A DNA stretch of 64,000 bases, taken from Rhodoplanes azumiensis (GTDB lineage Bacteria > Pseudomonadota > Alphaproteobacteria > Rhizobiales > Xanthobacteraceae). Of the stretch, positions 8,300 through 18,760 are shown piece by piece (the first letter of the stretch is position 1; every line of letters begins with the position of its first letter). A program made the translations under genes and the position numbers. The stretch spans positions 1 through 64,000 of the forward strand of contig NZ_JBHUIW010000011.1 of NCBI RefSeq assembly GCF_042682915.1, given 5' to 3'. The notes beneath the pieces are model-generated. The model ran no database searches. It was not told where the DNA came from and worked only from the letters and a program-made list of their open reading frames with translations.

Positions 8300-9532
8300 A
8301 TGCTCGAGCTCCTGTTCTGCTCGCTGCTCACGATCCTGCCCGACTATCTCTACCGGCGCTATCGCCAGGGCAAGCGGATCGGCCACGAGATCACCCTCTA
8401 CTCGGTGTGGTTCGAGCTGCGCTGGGGCATCACGGCCTGCCTGATGCTGACCGTCGGCCTGATCACGGTGGTCTTCTACAATCACCCCTCCACCACCAAC
8501 GTCACCTATTTCTTCCGCACCGTCCCGATCCTGCCGGAAACCAACGGCCGCGTCGCCGAGGTCTATGTCGGCTTCAGCCAGCCGATCGCCGAGGGTGCGC
8601 CGATCTTCCGGCTCGACTCGACGAAGCAGCAGGCGGCGGTCGAGACGGCGCGCCGCGAGATCGTCGAGGTCGAGGCCGAGATGGTGGTCGCCAAGGCCGA
8701 CATCCTGGCCGCCGAGGGCAAGATCCAGGAGGCCCAGGGCGCCTACCAGCAGGCGCTCGACGAGCTCGCCACCAAGCAGGAGCTCTACAAGCGCAACCCC
8801 GACATCGTCGCCCGCCGCGAGCTCGAGCGGCTGGAGAACATGGTGGACGGTCGCCGCGGCGGCGTCGCGGCCGCGACGGCCCAGCGCGACGCCGCCGAGG
8901 CCCGCCTCGTCACCCTGCTGCCGGCCCAGAAGGCCAGCGCCGAGGCGGCTTTGGCCCAGGCCGAGGTGGAGCTGAGCAAGACCTTGGTCAAGGCCGGGGT
9001 CGGCGGCCGGGTCGAGCAGTTCTCGCTGCGGGTCGGCGACATCGTCAACCCGCTGATGCGGCCGGCCGGCATCCTCATCCCGCGAGGGCCGGGTACGCGC
9101 AGCCTGCAGGCCGGCTTCGGCCAGATCGAGTCGCAGGTCATGAAGGTCGGCATGGCGGCCGAGGTCACCTGCGTGTCGCAGCCGTGGACGATCATTCCCA
9201 TGGTGGTCACCGGCGTGCAGGGCTACATCGCGAGCGGCCAGTTCCGCGGCGGCGAGCAACTCGTCGACGCCCAGCAGGTGACGCGACCCGGCACCATCCT
9301 GGTGGTGCTGGAGCCGCTCTACGCCGGCGGGCTCGACGGCGTGACGCCCGGGTCGAGCTGCATCGCCAACGCCTACACGAGCAACCACGCGGCGCTCGCA
9401 TCGGGCGATGTCGGGCCGCTGCGATGGATCGCGCTTCACGTCGTCGACACGGTGGCGCTCGTCCACGCCATGATCCTGCGGATCCAGGCGCTGCTGCTGC
9501 CGATCCAGACGCTGGTGCTCGGCGGGCACTGA
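8300..9532 (+). CDS. HlyD-family membrane fusion protein (YiaV/YibH-like)
   Basis: The 410-residue protein has an N-terminal membrane segment near residues 40-60 (GITACLMLTVGLITVVFY), then an NHP motif also seen in the E. coli YiaV adaptor. A biotinyl-lipoyl half-motif (NGRVAEVYVGFSQPIAEGAPIFRLD) follows. A long coiled-coil hairpin spans roughly residues 110-225, and the second lipoyl half and beta-barrel region lie after about 230. Such adaptors link an inner-membrane unit to an outer-membrane channel. AGGAG precedes the ATG, and the upstream gene ends three bases earlier. No transporter ATPase is adjacent, so its exported substrate is unknown. It is a different subfamily from the RND adaptor that follows. 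Confidence 0.82.
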   Translation: MLELLFCSLLTILPDYLYRRYRQGKRIGHEITLYSVWFELRWGITACLMLTVGLITVVFYNHPSTTNVTYFFRTVPILPETNGRVAEVYVGFSQPIAEGAPIFRLDSTKQQAAVETARREIVEVEAEMVVAKADILAAEGKIQEAQGAYQQALDELATKQELYKRNPDIVARRELERLENMVDGRRGGVAAATAQRDAAEARLVTLLPAQKASAEAALAQAEVELSKTLVKAGVGGRVEQFSLRVGDIVNPLMRPAGILIPRGPGTRSLQAGFGQIESQVMKVGMAAEVTCVSQPWTIIPMVVTGVQGYIASGQFRGGEQLVDAQQVTRPGTILVVLEPLYAGGLDGVTPGSSCIANAYTSNHAALASGDVGPLRWIALHVVDTVALVHAMILRIQALLLPIQTLVLGGH

Positions 9533-9664
9533 CCTCTCCGCATCCCGCTCCATGGACGAGGACAGCTCTGGTGCGAAGCGGTATCATCGAAGGCAGCGGC
9601 GTCGGTTCTCGGTGATTCCCGGGGTGGCCGGTCGACCGCAGGCGGTGAATCCCGGAGGGGGACG

Positions 9665-10792
9665 ATGCGACGAGCTTGGATCCGCGCTGTCGCGGTGGGG
9701 CTGTGCGCGGCCGTGATGGTCTGCGATTCGGTCGCGCCGGCCCGCAGCCAGTCCGCCGACGGGCAGGCCGTGCCGGTCGGGGTCGTTCGGGCCGAGCGCC
9801 GCGCCATCAACCCGTCCGCCGATTACGTGGGCCGCATCGACGCCATCAACAAGGTCGAGGTGCGGGCCCGCGTGAAGGGCTTCCTCGACGAGGTGCTGTT
9901 CACCGAGGGCGACACGATCAAGGCGGGCACGCCGCTCTATCAGATCGAGCAGGGACTGTTCCAGGCCGACGTGGAATCCGCCCAGGGCGCGCTCGAAAAG
10001 GCCAAGGCGTCGCTGACGCTCGCCCAGCTCCAGCGGCAGCGCGCCGAGGATCTGCTGTCGCGCGCCTCGGGCACCGTGGTGGCGCGCGACCAGGCGATCG
10101 CCGAGGAGCTCTCGGCCAAGGGCGCCGTGCTGAGTGCCGAGGCGAATCTCTCGACGGCGCGCATCAATCTCGGCTACACCCGGATCACCTCGCCGATCGA
10201 CGGCAAGATCGGCAAGACGGCGATCACCAAGGGCAACGTGGTGGCACCCGACTCGGGCGTGCTGACCACCATCGTCAGCCAGGATCCCATGTACGTCTCG
10301 TTCCCGATCAGCCAGCGGGCGCTGACCGAGGCGGCCGAGAAGGGCGGCAAGCGCTCGCCCGACGATCTGACCGTGACGCTGAAGTTCTCCGACGGATCGA
10401 GCTACGGCGAGACCGGCAAGATGAACTTCATCGACGTCAGCGTGAACCGCTCGACCGACACGGTGCTGGCGCGGGCCACCATCCCGAACCCGAAGGGCGC
10501 GCTGATCGACGGCCAGTTCGTCCGCGTCACCCTGCAGACGACGGCGCCCGAGGAGAAGGTGCTGGTGCCGCAATCGGCCCTGATCGCCGACCAGCAGGGC
10601 ACCTACGTGTTCGTCGTCGAGGACGGCAAGGCGGCGGTGCGCCGCGTGGTGCCGAACGCCTCGATCGGCGCCGACATCGTCATCGAATCCGGCCTGAAGG
10701 GCGGCGAGCTCGTGATCGTCGAGGGCCTGCAGGGGGTGCGCGCCGGCACGGCCGTGCGGGCGACCCCGGTGCAGCCGGTCGGCCGGAGCTGA
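9665..10792 (+). CDS. RND efflux periplasmic adaptor (MexA/AcrA type)
   Basis: The 375-residue protein has a signal sequence ending near PARSQ, with no lipobox cysteine at the cleavage site. The lipoyl halves are near residues 55-80 (NKVEVRARVKGFLDEVLFTEGD) and 165-200, with a coiled-coil hairpin between them. The beta-barrel and membrane-proximal domains follow, ending in the family's VIVEGLQGVRAGTAVR segment. GGAGGGGGAC lies just before the ATG. It sits three bases ahead of the RND pump gene and forms an operon with it. No outer-membrane factor gene is adjacent, so the pump probably borrows a TolC-type channel encoded elsewhere. Confidence 0.92.
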   Translation: MRRAWIRAVAVGLCAAVMVCDSVAPARSQSADGQAVPVGVVRAERRAINPSADYVGRIDAINKVEVRARVKGFLDEVLFTEGDTIKAGTPLYQIEQGLFQADVESAQGALEKAKASLTLAQLQRQRAEDLLSRASGTVVARDQAIAEELSAKGAVLSAEANLSTARINLGYTRITSPIDGKIGKTAITKGNVVAPDSGVLTTIVSQDPMYVSFPISQRALTEAAEKGGKRSPDDLTVTLKFSDGSSYGETGKMNFIDVSVNRSTDTVLARATIPNPKGALIDGQFVRVTLQTTAPEEKVLVPQSALIADQQGTYVFVVEDGKAAVRRVVPNASIGADIVIESGLKGGELVIVEGLQGVRAGTAVRATPVQPVGRS

Positions 10793-10795
10793 GCG

Positions 10796-13700
10796 ATGCT
10801 GTCCTCGATCTTCGTCGATCGTCCGCGCTTCGCCATCGTCATCGCCATCGTCACCACCATCGCCGGGCTGGTCGCGCTCGCCGCCATTCCGTTCGCCCAG
10901 TATCCCGACATCGTGCCGCCGCAGGTGGCGGTGACGACCAGCTATCCGGGCGCCTCGGCGTCGGTGGTCGAGGCCACCATCGCACAGCCGCTCGAGGCGC
11001 AGGTGGTCGGTGTCGACAAGGCGATCTACATGAAGAGCGTGTCGGGCGACGACGGCAGCTACTCGCTGATCGTCTCGTTCGAGCTCGGCACCGATCCGGA
11101 CATCAACACCGTCAACGTCAACAACCGCGTGCAGGTGGCACTGTCGCGCCTGCCCGAGGACGTGCGCAAGCAGGGCGTGACGGTGAAGAAGAAGTCGTCG
11201 GCGATGCTCGGCGTCATCGCGCTGTCCTCGCCGAAGCAGACGCACGACGCGCTGTTCATCTCCAACTACGTCACCATCAACATCCTCGACCAGATCAGGA
11301 GCACGCCCGGCGTCGGCGACGCCAGCCTGTGGGGACCGCTCGACTACGCCATGCGCATCTGGGTGCAGACCGACCGGCTCACCGGCCTCGATCTGACCAC
11401 CGGCGACATCGTCAAGGCGATCCAGTCGCAGAACGTGCAGGCGGCGGTCGGCCGCATCGGCGCCCGGCCGATCTCCGACGACCAGCGCCTGCAGCTCAAC
11501 GTCCAGACCAAGGGCCGGCTGGCCTCGATCCCGGATTTCGAGAGCATCGTCATCCGGACCAATCCGGACGGCTCGGTGCTGCGGTTGTCCGACGTCGCCC
11601 GCGTCGAGCTCGGCGCCGCCTCGTCCGACACCACGACGGAGCTGAACGGCGCGCCCGCCGCCGCGATCGCCATCTACCAGTCGCCCGGCGCCAACGCGAT
11701 CACGACGCTGGACGCCGTGAAGACGCTGATGAAGGATCTCGAGAAGCGGTTCCCGGACGATCTGACCTGGACCGTCACCTACGATCCGACCACCTTCGTG
11801 AAGGCGACCATCCACGAGGTGCAGAAGACGCTGGTCGAGGCCTTCGTCCTCGTCGTGCTGGTCGTCTATCTGTTCCTCGGCAGCTTCCGGGCGACCCTGA
11901 TCCCGACCGTCGCCGTGCCGGTCAGCCTGATCGGCACCTTCGTGGTGCTGCTCGCCATCGGCTACTCGGCCAACTCGGTGTCGCTGCTCGCCGTGGTGCT
12001 CGCCATCGGCATCGTGGTCGACGACGCCATCGTGGTGGTGGAGAACGTCGAGCGGGTGATGGAGGAGCATCCCGAGCTGTCGGTCGCCGACGCCACCAAG
12101 AAGGCGATGACCGAGATCACGGCGCCGATCGTCGCCATCACGCTGGTGCTCTTGTCGGTGTTCGTGCCCGTCGCCTTCATCCCCGGCATCATGGGCGAAT
12201 TGTTCCGCCAGTTCGCCGTCACGGTGGCGGTCGCGATGTTCCTGTCCGCCATCAACGCGCTGACGTTGTCGCCCGCCTTGTGCGCCGTGCTGCTGAAGCC
12301 CCATCACGGGCCGCGGCGCGGCCCGATCGGCCATGTGATGCGCGGCATCGACAAGGTGCGCGACGCCTACGGCGCCGTCACGGCCCGCATCGTGCGTGTC
12401 TCGGCGATCAGCCTCGTCGCGGTCGCGGCCGCCGGCGTCGGCACCTGGGGCTTCTCCAAGATCACGCCGACCGGCTTCTTGCCGGAGGACGATCAGGGCG
12501 CCTTCTTCGTCGTCGTGCAGCTGCCCGGCGGCGCCTCGGTGGCGCGCACCGGCGAGGTGCTGCGCCAGGCCGAGACGATCCTGAAGGAGGAGTCGTCGAT
12601 CGCTTATTTCACCTCGGTGGTCGGCCTCAACTTCATCGACAACTTCTCGCAGGCCAACGCCGCCTTCGTGGTGGTGACGCTGAAGGATTTCGAGGAACGC
12701 ACCGACAGGTCGCAGTCGACCTCCGCCATCATGGGCCGGCTGGTGCCGAAGTTCCGCCAGATCCAGGGCGGCACCGTGCTGCCGCTCGCGCCGCCGCCGA
12801 TCATCGGGCTGGGCACCGGCGGCGGCTTCACCTACGTCCTGCAGGATCTCCAGGCCGGCGACCCCAAGGTGCTGGCGCAGGTGCTGCGCGGCCTGCTGGT
12901 CGCCGCCAACCAGGATCCGGATCTCAACCGGGTGTTCTCCACCTTCTCGGCCACCAACCCGTCGATCTATCTCGACATCGACCGCGACAAGGCGCAGGTG
13001 CTCGGCGTTCAGCTCTCCGACGTGTTCGGCGCCCTGCAGGCGACGCTGGGCGGCCTCTACGTCAACGACTTCAATCTCTACGGCCGCACCTGGAAGGTGC
13101 AGCTCCAGGGCGAGGCCGACGACCGCCGCGGCGTCGAGGATCTCTACCGCATCAACGTGCGCAACAAGGACGGCCAGATGATCCCGATGCGCAGCCTCGC
13201 CGAGGCGAGCATCATCGTCGGGCCGCCGTCGCTGATCCGCTACAACAACACCCGCGCCGTCACGGTGCAGGGCGAGCCGGCGCCCGGCGTCTCCTCCGGC
13301 GAGGCGCTCGCCGCGATGGAGCGGGTCGCGGCGAAGACGCTGCCGACCGGCTTCGCCGGGGCGTGGACCGACACGGCGTTCCAGGAGAAGCGGGCGTCCG
13401 GCAAGACCGTGATGATCCTCGGCTTCGCGGTGCTGTTCGCCTATCTGTTCCTGGTCGCGCTCTACGAGAGCTGGACGATCCCGGTCCCGGTGCTCTTGTC
13501 GGTGATGGTCGGCCTGCTCGGCTCCTTCGTCGCCATGGTGACGACCGGGCTGACGCTCGACCTCTACGCCCAGATCGGCATGGTGGTGCTGATCGGGCTG
13601 GCGGCCAAGAACGGCATCCTGATCGTCGAGTTCGCCAAGGAGCAGCGCGAGCGCGGCGTGCCGTTGGCGGAGGCCGCGGCCGAAGGCGCGCGGCTGCGCT

Positions 13701-13990
13701 TCCGGCCCGTGATGATGACGTCGTTCGCCTTCATCCTCGGGCTCTGGCCGCTGGTGGTGGCGACCGGCGCCTCGCAGCTCGCGCGGCGCGATGTCGGCAC
13801 GCCGGTGTTCGGCGGCATGATCGCCGCCTCGTTCCTCGGCATCTTCGTCATCCCGCCGCTCTACGTGTTCTTCCAGGCGCTGCGCGAGAAGCTGCGCAAG
13901 GGAGCGCGGCCGAAGATGGAGCTGGCGCCGGGGGTGGCGAGTGCCGCGCCGGGTGCCGGCGACGCGGCACCGAAGCCGGCCGGAGAGTGA
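10796..13990 (+). CDS. RND multidrug efflux pump, inner-membrane subunit (AcrB/MexB type)
   Basis: The 1064-residue length is normal for hydrophobe/amphiphile efflux-1 pumps. Twelve membrane segments are expected, with large periplasmic loops after segments 1 and 7. The proton-relay acids are present in GIVVDDAIVVVENVERVM, and the conserved lysine in GLAAKNGILIVEF. The N-terminus SSIFVDRPRFAIVIAIV is typical. The gene follows the adaptor gene by three bases. The C-terminal tail after the last membrane segment is Ala/Pro-rich. Substrates are likely hydrophobic toxins, but specificity cannot be read from sequence. No dedicated regulator lies next to it. Confidence 0.95.
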   Translation: MLSSIFVDRPRFAIVIAIVTTIAGLVALAAIPFAQYPDIVPPQVAVTTSYPGASASVVEATIAQPLEAQVVGVDKAIYMKSVSGDDGSYSLIVSFELGTDPDINTVNVNNRVQVALSRLPEDVRKQGVTVKKKSSAMLGVIALSSPKQTHDALFISNYVTINILDQIRSTPGVGDASLWGPLDYAMRIWVQTDRLTGLDLTTGDIVKAIQSQNVQAAVGRIGARPISDDQRLQLNVQTKGRLASIPDFESIVIRTNPDGSVLRLSDVARVELGAASSDTTTELNGAPAAAIAIYQSPGANAITTLDAVKTLMKDLEKRFPDDLTWTVTYDPTTFVKATIHEVQKTLVEAFVLVVLVVYLFLGSFRATLIPTVAVPVSLIGTFVVLLAIGYSANSVSLLAVVLAIGIVVDDAIVVVENVERVMEEHPELSVADATKKAMTEITAPIVAITLVLLSVFVPVAFIPGIMGELFRQFAVTVAVAMFLSAINALTLSPALCAVLLKPHHGPRRGPIGHVMRGIDKVRDAYGAVTARIVRVSAISLVAVAAAGVGTWGFSKITPTGFLPEDDQGAFFVVVQLPGGASVARTGEVLRQAETILKEESSIAYFTSVVGLNFIDNFSQANAAFVVVTLKDFEERTDRSQSTSAIMGRLVPKFRQIQGGTVLPLAPPPIIGLGTGGGFTYVLQDLQAGDPKVLAQVLRGLLVAANQDPDLNRVFSTFSATNPSIYLDIDRDKAQVLGVQLSDVFGALQATLGGLYVNDFNLYGRTWKVQLQGEADDRRGVEDLYRINVRNKDGQMIPMRSLAEASIIVGPPSLIRYNNTRAVTVQGEPAPGVSSGEALAAMERVAAKTLPTGFAGAWTDTAFQEKRASGKTVMILGFAVLFAYLFLVALYESWTIPVPVLLSVMVGLLGSFVAMVTTGLTLDLYAQIGMVVLIGLAAKNGILIVEFAKEQRERGVPLAEAAAEGARLRFRPVMMTSFAFILGLWPLVVATGASQLARRDVGTPVFGGMIAASFLGIFVIPPLYVFFQALREKLRKGARPKMELAPGVASAAPGAGDAAPKPAGE

Positions 13991-14167
13991 GCGGTGTCGT
14001 CGCGCTTCTCGTGCTCGTGTCGTTCGAGGGGGACTCGCGTGGATGCGGCAAGGCCCCCTCACCCGGATCGCGCACCTTCGTCGCGAACTTGGACCTCACC
14101 CCTCCCCGCGCGCGGACAGAGGTGACGTCGCGGGACCGAGTCTCGTCGTGTTTCAAAGGACGATCTC

Positions 14168-14587
14168 ATGACAACGTTGAATCACCTGTTGGCCGCCGCC
14201 CTTTGGGGGGCTCTCGTCCTGTCGTCACCGGCCGCGTCGGCCGACGACCTGTCCGGTGCGTGGGCGACGGACGGCTCGGCCTGCGACAAGATCTTCGTCA
14301 AGGCCGGCAGCAGGGTCACGTTCCGGGACAACTCGGAGCTGTTCGGCGGCGGCTTCGTCATCGACGGCAACCACGTGCGCGGCAAGGCGACGACCTGCGA
14401 CATCAGGAGCCGCAAGACGGTCGGCACCGGGGCCAATGCAGTGACCCACATGCTGGCGAGCTGCGCCTCCGACATCATGCTGTCGAGCGTCCAGCTCAGC
14501 GTCCGCCAGCCGGCCCCCGACACGCTGGTGCGGATCTTCCCCGGCATGGACGGGATGGAGATGACGTACAAGCGCTGCGCGATGTGA
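14168..14587 (+). CDS. Secreted protein of unknown function
   Basis: The 139-residue product has a signal peptide with a likely cut after PAASA. The mature part has four cysteines, in GSACDKIF, TTCDIRS, ASCASDI and KRCAM, spaced so that two disulfides are plausible. The sequence begins DDLSGAWATDGSACDKIF, a pattern seen in small hypothetical exported proteins of Rhizobiales that resemble short lipocalin-like beta domains. It stands alone between GC-rich repeats. No enzyme motif is visible, and the family is not firmly identified. Confidence 0.7.
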   Translation: MTTLNHLLAAALWGALVLSSPAASADDLSGAWATDGSACDKIFVKAGSRVTFRDNSELFGGGFVIDGNHVRGKATTCDIRSRKTVGTGANAVTHMLASCASDIMLSSVQLSVRQPAPDTLVRIFPGMDGMEMTYKRCAM

Positions 14588-14606
14588 GAAAGCCGCATTC
14601 GTCGGG

Positions 14607-14765
14607 GCCCTCTCCCTGAGGGTCGCGCGCTTGCGCGACAAGAGGGTCGACGCGCGGAGCGCGTCGGGGTGAGGGTTTACGGCGCTGATGGTGATCTCGG
14701 CACCCCCTCACCCGGATCTCGCGCGGCCGCGCAAGATCCGACCTCTCCCCGCTGGGGAGAGGTGA
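14607..14765. repeat. Palindromic intergenic repeat (CCCTCACCCGGATC type)
   Basis: This non-coding stretch holds several hairpins, including GGATCTCGCGCGGCCGCGCAAGATCC-like arms and a perfect CCTCTCCCC-GCT-GGGGAGAGG stem at 14741-14761. A relative of the same element lies at about 14053-14115. Repeats starting CCCCTCACCC and ending ACCTCTCCCC are widespread in alphaproteobacterial genomes. The last stem could end transcription of the facing ABC-F gene or of the secreted-protein gene. Confidence 0.55.
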
Positions 14766-14806
14766 AACAGAGCATGCCGGCTCGTCTGTGGTGAGCTTCC
14801 GCCGGT

Positions 14807-16644
<1,838 letters not shown>

Positions 16645-16645
<1 letters not shown>

Positions 16646-17172
16646 CAGGATCTCGGTCCGGGTTGCGGGGCGGCGCGGCGGGCGCGGCGCACGGCCTGCT
16701 CCAGCGCCTGCAGGAAGGCGGAGCGGTCGCGCGGCGAGAACGGCCGCGGCCCGCTCGTCTGCTCGCCGGCGGAGCGCAGGTCGGTCATCAGGTTGCGCAC
16801 GGCGAGCGCCATGCCGATGTCGGCCTCGGTGAACAGCCGCCCGTTCGGCGCCACCGCGATGGCGCCCGCCTTGATGGAGCGGCTCGCCAGCGGGATATCC
16901 TGGGTGACGACGATGTCGGCCGGTTTCACCCGCGAAGCGATCACGTCGTCGGCGGCGTCCATGCCGGCGCCCGCCGCGATCCGCTCGATCGACGGATCGG
17001 AAGGCACGCGGAGGAAGCCGGCCGCCACCACGGTGACGGGCAGGGCGTGTCGCGCCGCGACCTTGAAGACTTCGTCCTTCACCGGGCAGGCGTCGGCATC
17101 GACATAGATGCGCGGTCCTTCGGTCGCGGGCGTCTCGGGCGGTGTCGCGGGGCTGTCGGGCGGGCCGTTCAT
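16645..17172 (-). CDS. YaiI/YqxD family protein (DUF188)
   Basis: The 175-residue protein carries the DUF188 hallmark IYVDADACPVKDEVFKVA near its start, then VTQDIPLASRSIKAGAIAVAPNGR in the middle. The fold is expected to be NYN/PIN-like, a nuclease-type fold, but the biochemical role of the family is unsettled. The ATG at 17172 places only a short Pro/Thr-rich leader before the domain. The stop overlaps the start of the ABC-F gene. Upstream in-frame codons run into an intergenic repeat and are rejected. Confidence 0.85.
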
Positions 17173-17215
17173 GCGGTGGCGATTAGCGGGTTTTTCGGGC
17201 CGACGCCACAAGAGC

Positions 17216-17323
17216 GTCATTTCGGGGCGCGGCGAAGCCGCGAACCCGGAATCCAGCCCAGGATGCGGAATGTGTCGCTGGATTCCGGGTTCATGCGCCT
17301 TGCGGCGCATGCCCCGCAATGAC
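17216..17323. repeat. GTCATTCCGGGGCG-type inverted repeat element
   Basis: The element has near-inverted ends: GTCATTTCGGGGCGCGGCG on the left, and GCCCCGCAATGAC on the right. Inner arms CCGGAATCCAG and CTGGATTCCGG can pair into a long hairpin. Related elements lie at 53834-53971 and 54596-54656 in this window. Bradyrhizobium-group genomes carry many copies between genes. It fills most of the gap upstream of the DUF188 gene and could form a strong RNA structure there. Confidence 0.65.
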
Positions 17324-17347
17324 CGGCACACTGGATCGGCAAAATGC

Positions 17348-17375
17348 GAAGGGCTGCCCGCGCGGGCAGCCCTTC
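17348..17375 (-). terminator. Perfect 28-nt palindrome with following T-run
   Basis: On the minus strand a perfect 14+14 palindrome (GAAGGGCTGCCCGC and its complement) is followed within two bases by TTTT (17341-17344 as AAAA on plus). This looks like an intrinsic terminator, or an attenuator hairpin, about 40 bases after the stop of the small leader-like ORF and before the DUF188 gene. Confidence 0.6.
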
Positions 17376-17415
17376 CATTGTCGAAACCGGGTCCGGCGAG
17401 GACCGCGGACGCCGC

Positions 17416-17490
17416 TCACGCGGCGCGGACCTCGCGAGAGGCGAGGATCCAGGTCGCAGCCGGAGACCACGGCGAGAGACAATGAGACAC
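17416..17490 (-). CDS. Leader-like 24-residue ORF with extended Shine-Dalgarno
   Basis: A GTG-started frame of 24 codons begins MSHCLSPWSPAATW and ends SREVRAA, with two tryptophans and one cysteine. Immediately upstream on the minus strand is GAAAGGAGGTGATCC (plus 17492-17506), complementary over 15 bases to the usual 3' end of 16S rRNA, with a seven-base gap from AGGAGG to GTG. A perfect hairpin with a T-run follows. This is the layout of a leader peptide or an independently translated small protein. No amino-acid biosynthesis gene follows directly; DUF188 is next after a repeat. Family and function are unknown. Confidence 0.55.
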   Translation of the reverse strand: MSHCLSPWSPAATWILASREVRAA

Positions 17491-17644
17491 TGGATCACCT
17501 CCTTTCGGTTGTTGACGACGACCGGCATGTGGGGTGCGCAGCAGCGGATCGGAAGAGGGGCGGCTGATACCGCTCCGCGGTGTGGCGCGAGCGCTCGGGA
17601 GAGGCCGTGTGGTGTGCTCGCGACAGCCCGTGGAGCGGCCGGCC

Positions 17645-18424
17645 TCACAGCTTGTCGACGAGCTCGCCGAGGCCCATCACGTGGGAGAGCTGGCGGATCT
17701 CGCGCTTCTGGTCCTCGCGCAGCGTGGCCATGAAGGGCGTGGCGGCGGTCTTCAGCCGCTCCAGGCTCGGGATGTCGAGCGCTGCCGGGGCGGTGCCGCG
17801 GCGGTCGGCGCTGCGCCGCCAGACGACGCCGCGCAACGCCGTCTCGACCGGTCCCCACAGCCGCTCCTGCTCGGCGGTCAGCTTCAGCCGCGTCTTGATC
17901 GCGGCGATCTGGGCGTCGTTGAGGAGCGCGTTGGACGGGCGGGCGCGACCGGGCTCCGGCGCCGCCGGGGCGGCGGGCAGTGGCGCATAGGCGGAGACCG
18001 GTCCGATCGGGGCGGCGCCGAGCCCGGCCGCGCCCGCGCCGAAGCGGTCGGCGAAGGCGGCGCCGGGCGCGTCGGCGAGCGCCAGCAGCTCCGGCACGAA
18101 GCGCAGCTTCACCGCCTCGGCGGCGGTCAGCTCGGGCTCCGGCGGTGCCGCCGGCGGCGGGGCAGGGGCGCGGCTGCTCATCCACACCGTCATCACCCCG
18201 GCGACCGCGACGGCGACGGCGAGAAAGCCGAGCGGGGCGGCGACGGTCGGCCACAGCGGGGGCGGAGGTCGCGGGGGCCGAGGGCGGGACGCGCCGAAGG
18301 CGGACGCGGCCGGTCGGGCTGCGCCCCGGCTGCTCCACGGCGGCGGGGCGGCTCGTCGCGCCGGCCGGCCGGAGGCGTCTCGAATGGTCGGACCGGCCAT
18401 CGCGTCTCGATCGGCGTCTCGCAT
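17645..18424 (-). CDS. Membrane-anchored LTXXQ (Spy/CpxP)-like protein
   Basis: The 259-residue protein has a Pro/Arg-rich cytoplasmic start, one membrane segment near residues 65-85 (AAPLGFLAVAVAVAGVMTVW), a Pro/Ala-rich linker and a periplasmic domain. The last 90 residues contain LNDAQIAAIKTRLKLTAEQERLWGPVE and a helical C-terminus. The LTAEQ segment fits the LTXXQ motif of Spy/CpxP-type periplasmic chaperones. Rhizobial proteins of this shape are common and unstudied. The ATG at 18424 is preferred over a TTG further upstream, and an ATG at 18400 is also possible. Confidence 0.65.
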   Translation of the reverse strand: MRDADRDAMAGPTIRDASGRPARRAAPPPWSSRGAARPAASAFGASRPRPPRPPPPLWPTVAAPLGFLAVAVAVAGVMTVWMSSRAPAPPPAAPPEPELTAAEAVKLRFVPELLALADAPGAAFADRFGAGAAGLGAAPIGPVSAYAPLPAAPAAPEPGRARPSNALLNDAQIAAIKTRLKLTAEQERLWGPVETALRGVVWRRSADRRGTAPAALDIPSLERLKTAATPFMATLREDQKREIRQLSHVMGLGELVDKL

Positions 18425-18760
18425 CGCAACCGGGGTCGGCCCGAACCGGACCCGGTCGCGGCATGGAGCCCCGGGCCGGGACAAATTTAGCAAAAACAGC
18501 CAGATCGCGCGACTCGGGAATATTTCTTCCGAATTCGGTCCTTAACGTGAAATTAGGTGATCGTGGCCAGTATCGGTAGACGTGACGTGCATTGGATATC
18601 GCCGCCGGCGGTTGCCCCCCGTCTCGCGCCGGCGGTCGCGCCCGTGAACCTTCCGCGATGCTTCGGCTCTCGTGCCGGGCTTCCTCGGTCTCCTCGCGCC
18701 GGAGATCGGCGGGGTGCGCGAAGGCTTCGTGCTGCCACCGCGCTTCCGTCCTGGAACCCA
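18425..18760. other. Divergent intergenic region
   Basis: This 336-base gap separates the LTXXQ-like gene (minus) from the chemoreceptor gene (plus). It holds a less GC-rich island near 18485-18560 that probably contains both promoters. No clear operator or small gene was found. Confidence 0.4.

Noticed and set aside
9584..14062. Very long open frame on the minus strand opposite the RND genes
   Set aside because: It is a GC-rich antisense artefact. Its translation is Arg/His/Asp-rich with no domain, while the plus strand encodes clear RND proteins.
17492..17506. A remnant of 16S rRNA because of GGATCACCTCCTTTC
   Set aside because: No other 16S sequence surrounds it. It reads better as an extended Shine-Dalgarno on the minus strand.
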